Assembly: GCA_026120035.1 (NCBI GenBank)
Contig: JALRME010000026.1
Location: 1 to 64,000 of the forward strand
DNA from: Coleophoma eucalyptorum
Lineage: Eukaryota > Ascomycota > Leotiomycetes > Helotiales > Dermateaceae
Length of the DNA stretch: 64,000 nt
Direction of reading: 5' to 3'
Part shown: in pieces, positions 29,641 through 43,482 of the stretch
Numbering within the stretch: the first letter of the stretch is position 1
Layout: each line of letters starts with the position of its first letter
Position numbers and translations under genes: made by a program
The notes under the pieces: generated by a model
Database searches by the model: none
Seen by the model: the letters and a program-made list of their open reading frames with translations, nothing else
Told to the model about the DNA's origin: nothing

Positions 29641-30888
29641 CTCACCGCATCCCGTATGTATGTAGCTTTCCAGGTGGAAAAATTGTTGATCAGCCACTCT
29701 CATGAGGGCTTTTACTGGTAATCCCGGCGAGTTTGGCTTCTCAATGAAGTGTTCATAGAACAGAAGAAAGGAATTAGAGCATGTGCTAAAATGAGAACGC
29801 AGTGTGCTTTGATTCAAGCGTACATACCTAGATATCAGTCTGGTATGGTATAGTGCTGGTGAGCAGGAGTTAATTTAGGGTTAGGTTCAGCGGTCGCGTA
29901 ATGGTTAATCAGAGTTTTGCAGCAGGTCAGTGGCAGCTGGTCACGTCGGTCGGTCTAACCTTTCCCGAACGTATCCAATGCACCCACACCATCGCCAACG
30001 ATGCACTTTTTCTTTCTTTTTCTTTCTTTTTCACAATCGAGATCAAATTATCGCCTTGCCATGAACTATCTGGGATTGACTAATTTCTAGATACAAGTAG
30101 ACCATTTCCCAGAAGACCTTTGGTACTAAGTAAGAACGCTGATCTTAGCTGCTATGCCCATCTCGATCCTGAGCGCAGCGTTCAGACTGCCGATAATATA
30201 TCGACAGATGCATCTTATCGGAAACAACGGTGCCTAAACCGTGTGTTGAAAAGATAGTCAGTTAGCCGCTCCTAGGACTAGCTCGCTACTTGTCTCGGAT
30301 CCCAAATGAAGACAACCGTCCAAGCTGGATGTGTGAAATGTGTTGCGAGGTGAGGCATAGAGCCACTATCAACGCCATAGAAAGGCAGAATACAGACGAA
30401 GAGATAGATGAAGCCTCCAGAAAGAAATCAGAAATAGGAAAGGTGTCTAATGTGAATGCCGCTGATACAGGTACAAATCGAGCTGCGCTTTGGCTCGTTT
30501 TGTACTTCGCGCCGTGGTTGGTTCGTGTCGAATTTGAAAGAGATCTTATGGTACAAGAGGCAGCAGCTGCTTGTGACCGAAGTCTAATGATGAAGCGTGC
30601 GTGCCAGGTTGTTGAATGCAGGAAATAAATGATCTGCGCGCAAAGAGCGCCGTTGCATGCTATTGTAACAACAAGAAGCCGTAAAGTCGTGTGTGAAAAC
30701 AGTTATTCAAGTTGCAGATCAAAGTCGATAAGTGCCAAGTTCATCATCTATCAGAAGACTCAGAGGCTGTGTGGAGCTTTGGAAGGGCAATCTCGAAGAG
30801 TCAGAAATAGAGTATCGTTCCTCGTACCGTTACAAGCATTAAAGTTCATGTCGTCATGGTGCAGGTCTCTATGGTGTCGCTACTTGGC
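29641..30888. other. Intergenic region between TAD3 and PUF4
   Basis: Both neighbours are on the minus strand, so this holds the TAD3 5' region and the PUF4 3' UTR. A pyrimidine tract of TTTTTCTTTC units lies at about 30007-30032. An open frame at 30290-30628 has no recognisable homology and I do not call it. Confidence 0.4.
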
Positions 30889-33800
30889 CTACAACCAATT
30901 GCCAGCACCTGCCTGACCGTTGTTTCTACCATATGAATATGGGTAAGGTTGCTGAGATGTTGGTGGAGAAGTAAGTCGCTCTGCTGGGAGTGTGACCTGA
31001 GCTGGAGTCGAGTTCGCAAGATTAGCAACTGAAGTATTCGAGGCGAAACCATTACTATAACTGCCCACAGAAACCCCAAAATTGGCAGCCGAGGCATTTG
31101 AAGTACCACGCTGATGACGGCCTGAGTTTTGGCCGTTTTCTGGCTCACTAGGAGTTGCTTGGCCACTGGAAGAACCACTACGTCCCTCGTTTCCTTGGAT
31201 CTTAGCTTGAATACGGCGTCCGTAGGGAGTCGTGCGAATAGCCGGAAGGTATGGGCGAATTGCCTCAATCAAACGTGATTTCATAGATGGGTTTGCATAG
31301 TCTAGAGCAGTTTGAATGACGTAATTTGCGAAAGAATCTCGAAGGAGACGATCGAGTTCACTCGGTTGCAACATCTCGTCAATCAGCATGTCCTTTGAGG
31401 GTTCTTGAGCACAGCGAAGACACTTTTCAATGACATTAGAGCTGAATTTTTGTCGCGAAAGCTGGCCAACCCGACCTTGGAACATAGCGACTAGTGGTTC
31501 GGTGAAAACTGGCTCATTTAAGTCCAGAATGTACTGGACAACATAGTTTCCAAAAGGATCTTGCACTAAGACAAAGGCATTGTTGGAGATTTGTCTGATC
31601 AACCAGGCTTTCTGGTCGCCAGAAGCATGATCTATGCAACGTTGAAGAACGCAACACCCGTGACGGTGAGTACCTACATCTACGCAATTCTGGCCGACGG
31701 CATCAAAGATGAATTGAGCATCAGCTGAAGACAGCTTATTGAGGCATTTTTGGATGACGTGATTGCCGTTCAGGTCCTGAATGAGTTCGACAACCTTGAA
31801 TCGTAGAGCAGCGATGATCGTCTGAATTTGTCCAGGGGTTGAGATGAATTCAATCATCTTTTGCAAAGCACGTGTGCCATGTTGGTTGAGCGCAATGCGA
31901 ACAAGATCGTGAGAAGCATTCTCAATCAGAACGGTACGTTCTTCATCATTACAGTATTCCAAGAGCTTCTGGCAGAGATAGTTTCCAAAAGGGTCTGTCA
32001 TGAGCTCAATGACATGTTGGTTTGTCTCCAGCCATATCATGTGCACTTGGTCAGGAATACGGTCTTCCAACTTCTTTTGCAGATACCGGCAGCCGTGCTG
32101 GTCTTTGCAAAGAGCATAGATCTCACCACCAAGCTGTTCAAGGGGCAGGTTGGCAAATCGGTTCATGGCTGGAAGAAGTTAGCTATTGCATCTCAGAAAT
32201 GAAGGGATTTAATATGCTGTGTACCTTCTCCATCGTTCTGACGGCGCTGTTGTATGACTCTGGCTTGGCTGTCTCGAGCACCGCCTGGAGGATAGATGCC
32301 ACCGTAACCTGCGTAGGGGTTGTGTGGGGAGTACATCGGTTGACCCATGTTCATATTTTGCATCCCCATTGTCATCATTTGCATGCCATAGTTATTATAG
32401 TAGCCTTGGGTAGAAAAGTTTTGCTGGGTAGAAGGCGACGTTATCGCAGGCGATGCTTGAGCTTGTGAGAGACTTTGAGTCAAGGCAGGACCAAATGGGG
32501 GAGCGCTAGCTTGCAACGCAGATTGAATTGATTGATAGCCGCCGTTCTGAGCTTCGCGCAGGTTTGCAGGTCCATCGGCAGATGTCAGTTCGCGGCTGAG
32601 TCTGTTATTAATGGCATTGGGAGGAATGCGGCCCAGGCTGGCATTGTGATTGTGGAAGTGTTGTTGGGCATGCGAATTAGGCGTATTGCTAATGCTTCCA
32701 TTGCCATTGACTGAGCTCTTCATTGTGGGGACGTCGTTTGTAGAGTAAGAGGACTGAAGCTTTGGTGGAGTTGCCTGGGTATGCTTGGGAGGAGATGAGA
32801 TCTGAGGAGGGCTATCTAAAGCACCGTCGTAGAACTTGAGATCGAGAGAGTGTCGGTATGATGGGCGTACGCTGATAGGCGACTCTGGAACACTTTTTTG
32901 ACCCCCAGAAGTAGAACCCAAACCCTGACTATTGATGGGGTTCTGAAGAGTGTTCATCGGAAGACTTTGTTGAGCTGGTCGATGACGAGCAAACGAACCC
33001 CAACCGCTTGAATGGGTGTCTGGTCCTGGAGATTGAGACAAAGCTAGATCGAGAGCAGCTGAAGATGCGGAGAGCTGCATGGAGCGGTCAGCGAAAGGGA
33101 AACCTAGTGGAACAGAACAATTCTTACAAGACCTGGGTACTCCTCGCGCCGAACAAGAATTGGGAACTTGTCATCAGTAGCGTTCATTTGAAGATAGTTC
33201 TTAACATCAGGGGACGTTGCACCCTCATCTTCGCCAAACAAGAACCGCGCCGTGTTTGTTTGGTCAAGAGTCAACATTTCGTGCATACCGTTGCGAGATT
33301 TTGTAACTGGCATTGAGTATCTGTTGAGTCTTTTGAGATTGTTAATTTAATGGTTCTCTTATGTTGTAGCCGGATCGCAATTTATTCATGTATAATAGAT
33401 CGAAGAAATACTGGTTGGAGTTTGCGTTTAAAAAATAAAAATAAGAAACAAAGCGTGGAAACTTTTCCTTTGAAGATACGCGTGGGATGCGTGCTGTTCG
33501 AAGTGCTTGATATTGTGTAGATACAATGAGAAGGACCGCCGTCCGTGCTTCATTGGCAATCGAAAGAGGGTGCAAAGGTGCCGTTGACTCCTTGTTCACC
33601 TTTACGATTTTTATGCTCCTGATGTAAAAGATAAGGGATCAAAAGATTTGGTTGCACATCGTTGAGAGCATCCATAACACTAGTTCTGTGATGCAGTGGT
33701 AATGCCTTGTAAACAATCCACAAATTTAACTGTTCAACTTCAAGGATATAAAGAAGAAAGTAAATAAAGACCAAAAACAATAGGCATATTAGTGAGACTC

Positions 33801-34901
33801 CAATTTCATGGAAGGTTATATGGTGCTAGAACCAAGCTCGGAACTAAACGACTTGTCCCTTTTTGAACACTGAACAGTAGAATGATTGACTTACGCATTC
33901 GTTGAGCGATGGCTGGTGGGATCTTGCCTGACTGCCTCCGCTTTCTCGTCTTCGTCGCTATTTCGTCGAGAACCAGGAACAGACTTAGACGGTATTTTAT
34001 CCTCCAGCATCAGGTGAGACTGCATGATTCCTGATTGGGGTGAGGTGAGTTGAGACCCAGAGCGTCCAGGGCGATTGTAAAGGCCTGGCGGAGAGGTAAG
34101 ACTTGAAGTTGAGTACCGATTTGGACGAGAAAAGACGGAGGGAAAACCCGAGTTGCTCTCTCTATACTCTGGTGGTGTTGTTGGTTCGGACTGATGTCCC
34201 GCAGCGATGCTGTGGCTATTGTTTACCCGTCCGAGGTCTTCTTGCATTTGGGCAAGCTCCTGTTCCTCGCGGCGTTGTTGGAGGTCAAGCAACTGCATCT
34301 CTGCCTCGAAGCGCCGCTTTTGCTCCCGCAAGCGTTCGTATTCAAGTTTCTTCTTCTCTAGCTATTATGGTGTAAGTCAAGTATATCAATGTGCGTGCAC
34401 AGTTGTCTCCAGTTGAGAACTGCGTAGAAGGACGGGTATTGGTGAAGATTTTGGAGGGGGACGGGTGAATCAGATAGTATTGGGCCACTTTCGTGCGCGA
34501 TCGAGGAAGGACTGCTTACAAGCTGGACTTTATGGTACGTCTGTTGTCAAGAATATCGGATTAGCGACTTACAAGGCAGCAATCACAAGTCAATGGCGGA
34601 GAGAAGTATGCCATGTGTTGGAAAGACAATGGAATTGTTTTGAGGGGCAATGGCTTACCGATGGACCGTAGTCTTCTCGCTGTGAAGAAAGCGAGGATAT
34701 AGTGGGCACTCTTCCAGAGTCAGTGGTAAACCTTCGAGTCAAGCCTCCTCGGGCATCTTGCGGATGCACAGGCTGAGGTAGTCGAGAGCCATTCCGAGGA
34801 GGAGACACAAGTCCCATCAGGGAGGTATCGTTCCGAGGGGACTGCTGGCTACGGAAGCGCAACTCGTCCATTCGGTCACTCGTACTGTTGGAGTATGCCA
34901 T
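30889..34901 (-). CDS. PUF4: Pumilio/PUF RNA-binding protein, Puf4 type
   Basis: Five exons (34901-34659, 34361-33896/33895, 33320-33128, 33074-32225, 32168-30889) join to 1010 residues. The N-terminal 580 residues are disordered, with a charged coiled coil (EKKKLEYERLREQKRRFEAE), Ser/Pro/Gln-rich stretches and a Met/Asn/Tyr-rich segment. The C-terminal PUF domain has eight repeats with the usual RNA-contact cores: DQHGCRYLQKKL, DPFGNYLCQKLL, NQHGTRALQKMI, DLNGNHVIQKCL, HRHGCCVLQRCI, DPFGNYVVQYIL, QKFSSNVIEKCL and DSFANYVIQTAL. The order and wording match yeast Puf4, a regulator of stability and translation of 3'-UTR targets. Introns of 296 and 575 nt near the 5' end are long for this genome, so a small exon may be missed there. 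A Gln/Asn-rich tail follows the domain. Confidence 0.9.
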
Positions 34902-37900
34902 AATGGAATGGCTAGGTCAGGTCACTGAAAGAGGTCAGAATCTCTTCATGGAGCATGGCACGCAGCAGGAAGCGGCAATCAAGGTGGGATGGTTGCTTCT
35001 CCACAAAGGTCCAGGTGCTGGAGGGCACATAATGGACAAGCAGAGAGAGAGAGAAGGAATCGCGAGGCTCAAAGAGGAGGAGGTGGTGGTGGCAGGTACC
35101 TGAGGAATATCCAAGGGAGCGTATGCGTCCTGGGAGACCAGGCGCGGCAATAAGATGTCGTATCCAATTCTTTGAAGCGTTGTGGGAAGTGAGAGTTGAG
35201 AGTTGAGAGGCTTATGAAGTATCCAATGAGGGTTAGCCTCCCTCTAGAAGACGGTGTGCGCTGTGAAGCAGTACCTAAGGCATGGCATGGCAGGAAACAC
35301 GGCGACTTTTAGCCCACCTAAGGCAAGGCAGGTATTATTTGAGCGTTTAGCGGTTATTCTAGATTGCAGAGCTTGCTACAGACTGGACGGTGTGGATTCG
35401 AGGAAGGAACTCATAAATCATACAACTCTACCAGACAACGAAGAGGGCCGAAGCAGCGAAAAGAAAAATATACCGGCAAGGACCTCCCTCGTTGTTGTGT
35501 TCTGTCGCAAGTTCCCGCCCCCTCTGCTTCTCCACAGCAAACAACATTCACGGTCCCAGGAACAAAGCTCGGCTTGGGTCATTGGACTAGTTCGGCCCTG
35601 TTAGAGTAGGCATCTTTGAGGCTCACATAGTCATCGATTGTTCACTAGTATTTTATTGTATTATATTGCATTGCATTGCATTGTGAGACGGATGGATGCT
35701 GACGTTCGTGGACAACGGCTTGCAACAAGCCGCAGAGGCAGGTCAACGAACTGATGCGATGGAGGTGGACCCTTTCCATGTACTGGAAGATACCTCCCTC
35801 TAGACCGCTCGCTGGTGGCTGCAAGCGCCAAAACAATTCAGGGGTTTTGCTCTGGATGGGTACGTTACGGAGGACTTCACTGCCTGACCGTGCCACCAAA
35901 GCGGCCGCTTTAAATCTCGATGCCGTGATTGGTGGTCGGGCTCGGGTTCAGGTTCTTGAGTTACGTTCATAAAACACGCCTTATACGGTATTGCCTCCTA
36001 GTGCGCCTATGGATTATTGCGACCTCACTTGCGGAGTCAAGGGGGTTGGTCATTGGGGTGCTCGCCGCTGCTGCATCTCAAGGTTGGACGTGCTTTGGAA
36101 GAAGTACCGTTAAGCACCAGAGTCCGGCAAGGCAAGGCAAGGGATTTCTGTTGCGCCTTTGCCAACACACTGCATTTGGCCCGACTATGAGGGGCAGAGC
36201 TCTATCTTCATCGTATTGATGGGCATGGTGTGTTGGTTGCACATGATACGCCATCAAGCAATTCCAGGGTATTACACCACCCATGCTGTTGCTATGGCGC
36301 AAAGAGAGATCTCTCCTCCGTCAGATTGCTCCGGGGAACCCCTCTGTACAAGAAAAGGAGAAGCACAGGCCGTAAAACGAACCAGATAGTGGTGGGTTCG
36401 TCCCATGTTGCAAGCGATAAAAGGCTTGCTTGACTGCACTTGACGGCTTTGCCTAAGGTACTTATCTAGGATAACTAAGGTACCTAGTTCGTTAGGAGCA
36501 GAAAACTTTGAGATACCTTCTGGAACAATACAGGAATGGAAGGGATCGGTTGACTCGCTTCGCCCATTAACGTATGTACACGTTTTCCGTCACGACTTCT
36601 ATGTATCTGATGTCCAGCAATAGAGCGGTCCAATTGGCGGCGCTTTTCGTCATCAATTCGTCTCGTGTCAGCCTCGTGAATGGGTCTTTTGGCATCTTCA
36701 AACGGCGGTGAACAGTCGCGACGAGCAGGAAGCTTTTTCTTTCACATTCTTTTAAAACCCCCGGGTGGCGGCATTGAACTTTCGTGCGTACAGAAACAGA
36801 GCAGTTTCTGGTCCCTTAAAGTTCCAAAATATTGTAGAGAACACATGATTCAGGCGCAGCTGGAAAGAAACACGGGGCTAGAATTTCAACCAACCCGTAT
36901 CTTTGGCCTTGTGTACAACGAAGTTTGATTACCAAGTCTTTTCGTCGTATAATGATCCACCGATTGCCACAGTAGGAGGAATCAAGATGTTGGAAATGGA
37001 CATATTTTTAACCAGTATTTATTCGACGCTATTCCGTCAGATGGATTATATCTTGCTAAAAAAGACGAGAACTGGGGGAGGAAAGATCTATAGGGAAATT
37101 TATTGACTGCATAGGCGAACGAGAGATGACACTTCACACTCAAACTAGGATGCAAGCGCAGCCGGCAAGTCCAATCCTTATGATGAAATCCTTTCTCTGG
37201 GCCGAGTGGGTACAACAACTATCTTGCATATGCCAACGAGTCAAGTGAGAGAATGGAAGGGCCTTCCAAATGAATGTAAATGCTCCTCGCATTGTGAGTT
37301 TATCATGACGACAATCTTTCAATTCGATTGTGCTGTATTCTAGACGTAGTCTCTAGGCCGTAAAACTAAGGCTGTGTCTACGACATCCCATCTGGCAAAA
37401 ACCAATAGGCTGCAAATATCCTACTGGTCTACAATTTGCAGCTCTTCCACTTTTTCTATCATCTCTGATCTTGTCGTCGGTACAATTATACAATGGCTGG
37501 AGCAATTGTTTTCTGCCACATCCATGTTTGCCCTCTTAGACCGAAAGACATTGCTATATGGCCAATATAGCCCAGTGTAGGTAGAATATGTCGTAAGAAA
37601 ATGAAGAGTTTAGTATATTCGGTACAAAGGTGATTTATGGCTTTTCGCTTCCTTGGGGGTGGTTCTTCAGTCCCCTCGGATACCAGGACAGACTGATAAA
37701 ATCCCAAGCAGTATGGAAGAGGGGGGATCCTCCATGCATGTCCAGAGGATAATTTCTTCACAAGGCAGTACCACCGCTAGACCAGGTCAGACATACCCAG
37801 GCTGCTGTTCGGCCAAGGTCTCCATTGATACGGGCTTTAGGCCTGGTTGACTTTAATTCCCCTGGAATAAAACTCCTAATATTACACAATTAAGGAAAAC

Positions 37901-38255
37901 GATAGCCAAGAAACTATAGTGCACATTAAATCGCGCTACTTTGTATATATTAAACCATTGAATTATGTGAGAAGCAAGGTCTTGTTATTCTTGATCACTG
38001 AAAATAGCCTAGAAATAATATTGCTGTTGTCTTACAAACTGAGCTGGTTCGAGGGATCGTAGTATCGCTACCACTGATTGATATCGGACTCGGGAATGGA
38101 GAAACTTGTATTCCGAGATACGCCTTACCATATTTGCCTTTTTGCTTGTCGGTAAGTGGTGACAGAAATTATTGTCGGAGGGGCACAAGCATTCGCAACA
38201 CAAACCTCTTTTAATCCTTTATGACTTCGCAGAACAACACCACTCTCCGCTAGAA
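34902..38255. promoter_or_regulatory. Long divergent upstream region of PUF4 and RPC2
   Basis: 3.35 kb separate the two starts. The sequence is of ordinary composition with many chance open frames, none with family resemblance. It has minor simple repeats: GAGAGAGAGAAG at about 35041-35054 and TTGCATTGCATTGCATTG at about 35664-35683. A long 5' leader of PUF4 is plausible, as for many fungal RNA-binding-protein genes, and an undetected non-coding or lineage-specific gene is possible. Confidence 0.4.
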
Positions 38256-41200
38256 ATGCCGCCCAAGAAGAAGGCAGGTGGACCCGTTGAAGTATCTGCA
38301 GCTTCGAAAAGTGTAGCTTTCAAAAAAGCGCCATCGCAACAAGAGCACTTATCGGAAGGAAATGACCCAGTTCTCGATCCCAAGCGCAAACGTGCGAAGG
38401 TAAAGCCTACTAACTTTCAAACTATGAATTCAAGGTCAGATGACGGATTTTCAGCTCTGCTTGAGCCCTTCTATGGCGGCAAAAGCTTGACAGATCCGAT
38501 TAACACAGCTCAAGACAAATGGAACCTCCTACCTGCATTCCTCAAGGTTAAGGGCTTGGTGAAGCAACACATTGACTCATTCAATTTCTTCGTTGACCAC
38601 GAAATCAAAGAGATTGTAAAAGCAAACAAAAGAGTCACTAGTGATGTTGACAAGTACTTTTGGTTAGAGTTTGTTATCCTGAGCCCTGAGAGCATGCCTG
38701 CATACTAAAACCTTTCAGATACACCGATATTCACATTGGCAATCCTGAACGCCTCGACTACGATGATCGCAAACCTCAAAATGAGATCACTCCAAACGAA
38801 TGCCGCTTGCGCGACATGACCTATGCTGCACCTATACGCGTCGATATCAAATATGTTCGAGGCAAATCCATCGTTGCCAGAAAGGGAATCAATATTGGAC
38901 GATTACCAATCATGCTTCGTAGCTCGAAATGTCGACTAGCAGGGAAAAATGATAGGCAAATGGCTCACATGAATGAATGTGCGCTGGATCCTGGTGGATA
39001 TTTTATTGTGAACGGAACTGAAAAAGTTATTCTGGTCCAGGAACAGTTGAGCAAGAATCGCGTGATTGTGGAGACTGATCAGAAGAAAGGCATTGTCTCT
39101 GCGTCTGTGACAAGGTAGATCTCCTTTATCAGTATGCCGTTCTAGTTTCTAACCATAGTAGTTCTACACATGAGCGCAAGTCCAAAAGTTATGTTATGCT
39201 AAAGAAGGAGCGGATTACACTGCAGCACAATATTCTTCAAGAACCGATTCCCATTGTAATCATCTTGAAGGCCATGGGCATTCAATCTGATCACGAAATG
39301 CTATTATTAGTAGCCGGTACGGATAGCACATATCAAGACGAATTCTCCGTCAACTTCGAAGAGAGCTCTAAATTAGGAGTGTTCTCGCAGCATCAAGCGT
39401 TGGAATACATCGGAAACCGAGTCAAAATGGGAGGACGGAACAAAACTCAAGGTGCGCCGCAAAGACGAAATCCTGTTGGCGATGGACTGGAAGCTCTGGC
39501 AAACATCATCATTACCCACGTGCCGGTGGTTGGATTGGATTTCCGACCAAAGGCACTTTACATATGCTTCATGGTGCGAAGAGTCCTGATGGCAATGCAC
39601 GATCCCAAATTGGTGGACGATCGCGACTATGTGGGCAATAAGCGACTCGAACTTGCTGGCCAGCTCCTTTCGCTTCTCTTTGAGGACTTATTCAAGAAGT
39701 TCAACTCTGATCTTAAAATGAACATTGACAAGGTCCTGAAAAAACCCAATCGTACAATGGAATTTGACGCCTTCCATCACATGCAGTCTCATGGCAACTA
39801 TATTACTCTGGGTATGAACCGAGCTATCTCGACAGGAAACTGGAGTCTAAAACGTTTCAAGATGGAGCGAGCTGGTGTAACCCATGTGCTCAGTCGGCTG
39901 AGTTACATCAGTGCTCTAGGAATGATGACCAGAATCAGTAGTCAATTTGAGAAGACAAGGAAGGTCAGTGGACCACGTGCTTTGCAGCCATCCCAATTTG
40001 GAATGCTCTGTCCCTCCGATACTCCAGAAGGAGAAGCCTGTGGTCTTGTCAAGAATTTGGCCCTGATGACACATATTACGACCAACGATGAAGAGGAACC
40101 TGTACGAAAACTCGTATTTGTACTTGGTGCCGAAGATATCGTCTCTATGAGTGGCAAGGAAATCTACGAAGTTGGTGCATACGTGATTTTCCTCAACGGA
40201 ACCCCCCTGGCTTTGACCAGTCAACCTAAGTCCTTCTTAAATGCCTTTCGGCGCTTCCGACGCCTTGGTCGTGTGTCTGCTTTTGTCAGTATATACATCA
40301 ATCATCACACCAACGCAGTTCATATCGCTACCGACGAAGGAAGAATCTGTAGACCTCTCATCATTATCGAGAATGAGAAATCCAAAGTTACTGCTCACTA
40401 CCTAGAATCACTACGCAAAGGATCTATGGACTTTGACGATTTCTTATACCGTGGTCTCATCGAATATGTTGATGTTAACGAGGAGAATGACTCTAATATT
40501 GCACTTTACGAAGCTGAGATAAATGAAAATAGCACTCATCTGGAAATTGAGCCATTCACAATTCTTGGGGCAGTTGCTGGTCTCATCCCATATCCTCACC
40601 ACAATCAATCTCCGAGAAATACTTACCAATGTGCTATGGGCAAGCAAGCAATTGGCGCAATTGCTTACAATCAATTCTCACGAATCGACACTTTACTCTA
40701 CCTCATGGTCTATCCTCAGCAGCCAATGTGTAAAACTCGGACGATCGAGCTTATCCACTACGATAAGCTTCCTGCCGGTCAAAATGCAACGGTTGCCGTC
40801 ATGTCATATTCTGGTTACGATATTGAGGATGCTCTCGTACTCAATAAAGCTTCCTGTGACCGTGGCTTCGGGCGCTGTCAAGTACTTCGAAAGTACTCTA
40901 CACAGCTTAGAAAGTACCCCAATAGATCACAAGACCGTATTGGCGACCGACTCTTGGATGAGCGTGGCCAGCCCATTGCAAAACATGCTGTTCTTGGTCA
41001 TGATGGTCTTGCACTAGTTGGTGAACAGATTTCTTCCGGCCAAGTATACATTTCGAAAGAAGTTCCTCTCAACACCGCATCTACTGGAATTGGATCAGAC
41101 TATGGTACAAATGAACATAAGCCGGCACCGATGTCTTACCGCTTGCCAGACCCTAGTTACATTGATAAAATTATGGTCTCTCAAACCGAGAACGAAAGTC

Positions 41201-41976
41201 GGGTGATCAAGGTACAAACTCGTCAAACACGGCGCCCTGAGCTTGGCGACAAGTTCTCGTCTCGTCACGGACAGAAAGGAGTTGTAGGGATTATTGTTAA
41301 CCAAGAAGATATGCCATTTGCTGATACAGGTGTCACTCCTGACATAATTATGAATCCCCATGGTTTCCCATCTCGAATGACAGTCGGGAAAATGTTGGAA
41401 CTCTTGTCCGGCAAGGCAGGTGTCCTAAATGGTACTCTAGAGTATGGCACTGCATTTGGAGGCAGCAAAGTGGATGATATGGGTGATATCCTCATCAAGA
41501 ATGGATTCAGCTACTCTGGTAAAGACTTCGTCACAAGTGGCATCACCGGAGAATCACTACCGGCCTACATTTTCTTCGGGCCCATTTATTACCAAAAACT
41601 CAAGCACATGGTTCAAGACAAAATGCATTCGCGATCTCGCGGCCCTCGTGCCATTCTTACACGCCAGCCTACCGAAGGTCGTTCCCGTGATGGTGGATTG
41701 AGGTTGGGAGAGATGGAAAGAGATTGTCTGATTGCTTACGGAGCAAGTCAATTACTACTCGAGAGGCTCATGCTTAGTAGCGACGCTCATGAGGTTGACA
41801 TCTGTGAGACTTGTGGTTTAATGGGTTATCAGGGGTGGTGCCAAACCTGCAAGAGCACGAGAGGCGTGACTAGGATGACGATGCCGTATGCCGCAAAATT
41901 GCTCGTTCAGGAGATGCTAAGTATGAATGTCTTAGTACGCCTTCGACTTGAGGATGAATTTCCGCACCCATCGTAA
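38256..41976 (+). CDS. RPC2: RNA polymerase III second-largest subunit
   Basis: Three exons (38256-38668, 38719-39114, 39162-41976) give 1207 residues. This beta-like subunit forms half the active-site cleft of the polymerase that makes tRNA and 5S rRNA. Seen in the protein: a basic leader [107 protein letters not shown] at about 964-978 (hybrid-binding motif); [13 protein letters not shown]; and a C-terminal zinc site CETCG..GWCQTC at about 1150. The wording ([35 protein letters not shown]) is that of the Pol III rather than the Pol I or II paralogue. The first intron has an unusual donor GTTTGT, but only that site keeps the frame. Confidence 0.95.
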
Positions 41977-42505
41977 ACACGGCTCTAAAAGATTGCATGG
42001 TTGAGTGGTTACTTTGGCGTTTGGCTGAAGGTTCATAGCACAGCGTTGGCGTTTAGATATTGAGGGGAGATTGAAAAGTATGATATTGGGCCGAATACAA
42101 GATGATAGATGGGCACCAAATCTCGTCAATTAAATCCTACTATTTGCCCGAATTGACGCAAACTTTCATTGAAATGTACAAGTGGACTTGCTAAATACTT
42201 CGGCATGAACTTTGCTTGAAAAGACCATAATCTACTGTGCATAAGCATGAGTCCCATAACTCTAAATCAAGCCACGATTAAGGCCAGGGAAAGATAAATT
42301 AAAATATTGGAAAGCTTGCGAAACAGGTGATAGAAACGTCGCATCTAGTATTTTCATTATATAGGAGATACAATATTCTAGCACCTTGCTGCTCCAGACC
42401 ATGTAGAGAGAAGGAAAGAGCAAGTTCCAGATCAAAAATCTCCCCCACCATCATCACCACCAAAATCTCCACCATTGTTGTCTTGTCCTGCATCTGCCAC
42501 GTTGA
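41977..42505. other. Convergent 3' intergenic region
   Basis: Ends of RPC2 and the WW-domain gene face each other here. No other feature seen. Confidence 0.4.
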
Positions 42506-43482
42506 TTAGTGCCGTCCACTGCATGAGCTTGGGGATGAATTACCGTAACCTTGTTGATACTCAGATTGGTCATGGTCTTCAATAGCATCGGCAAGTAGCA
42601 TGCCACCAATTAAACCACCTCCCACACCTAGAGCAGCTGCACCACCAGCCCCAAGGCCACCGGATTTCTGTGGCCGTTGCTGATAACCGCCTCCACCATA
42701 ACCCCCACCGTAACCTCCACCATAACCTTGCTGGTATCCCTGTTGTGGGTAGCCTCCATACATTGGCTGTTGCTGAGGATAGCCACCATACTGCTGTTGC
42801 GGGTAACCTCCGTAACCTTGCTGCGGATAATTTTGTGACGAACTGGATCCTGAAGCCTTACCCAGTAGTTTACCAAGAAATCCGCCGCTCTTTTTCTGAT
42901 CCCGGGCAGGAAGATCTTGAGGATATGATTGAGGCATGGGCGTGTTTTGGTAACTTGACTGGGCACTTCCTCTGGTAGAAGAGGCCCGGGCATCTTCTTC
43001 TGCTTGTAACCTTGCGGCAAGTGCAGCGTCAGACTCTACAGCACCGCCTCCATTGGAATTGTAAGGATTCTTCGAGTCCGAAAGATTGTTTGGTCCACCA
43101 CCAGCATACCCAGGCGGAGCGCCCGGGGGAGGTTCGTCCCCAGGAGGATAAACAGGCTCAGTTGGTTTCTCCCACGTTGATTTCTTGGTATATATGTTGA
43201 CGTAGAACCTAGTGCCGATTAGCAACAATGGCCGTTAACTGGCGCACATGCGCGCAAAGCATACCATTCGCTGTATTGAGCATTCCATTGTGCTTTCCAC
43301 CCTGCAGGAACCTAGTATACACAGTTAATCAATCAGTTGAAATGCACATGTTGAAGTGGGGATCCACTAAGTTTGGTGGAGCGCAGCTCGCAGCAGCATT
43401 CTGGCTCCAACACGATCGCCAAGCGGTGGGGGATTCTGACCTTAGGTGGAGGTGGCCCGGGAGGAGCTTCGAAGTCGGCCAT
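42506..43482 (-). CDS. WW-domain, Gly/Gln/Tyr-rich protein
   Basis: Three exons (43482-43441, 43311-43265, 43208-42506) give 263 residues starting MADFEAPPGPPPPKVPAGW. Two introns interrupt the WW domain (about 15-48), which has its two tryptophans in GWKAQWN and STWEKP and the aromatic core FYVN. A Pro-rich linker, a charged helix (DAALAARLQAEEDAR), a K-SGGFLGKLLGKASG segment and repeated YGGYPQQ units follow. The tail is a glycine-zipper-like hydrophobic stretch (LGAGGAAALGVGGGLIGGMLL) before DHDQ. The WW domain should bind Pro-rich ligands; the low-complexity part may drive condensation or membrane association. The architecture recurs in filamentous fungi without a defined role, so I give no symbol. 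Confidence 0.85.

Noticed and set aside
30290..30628. 112-codon plus-strand open frame between TAD3 and PUF4
   Set aside because: No family resemblance, no splice partner, and it lies in the 3' flank of PUF4.
35254..36433. Several overlapping 70-116 codon frames upstream of PUF4
   Set aside because: They overlap each other on both strands, lack motifs, and have the composition of non-coding DNA.
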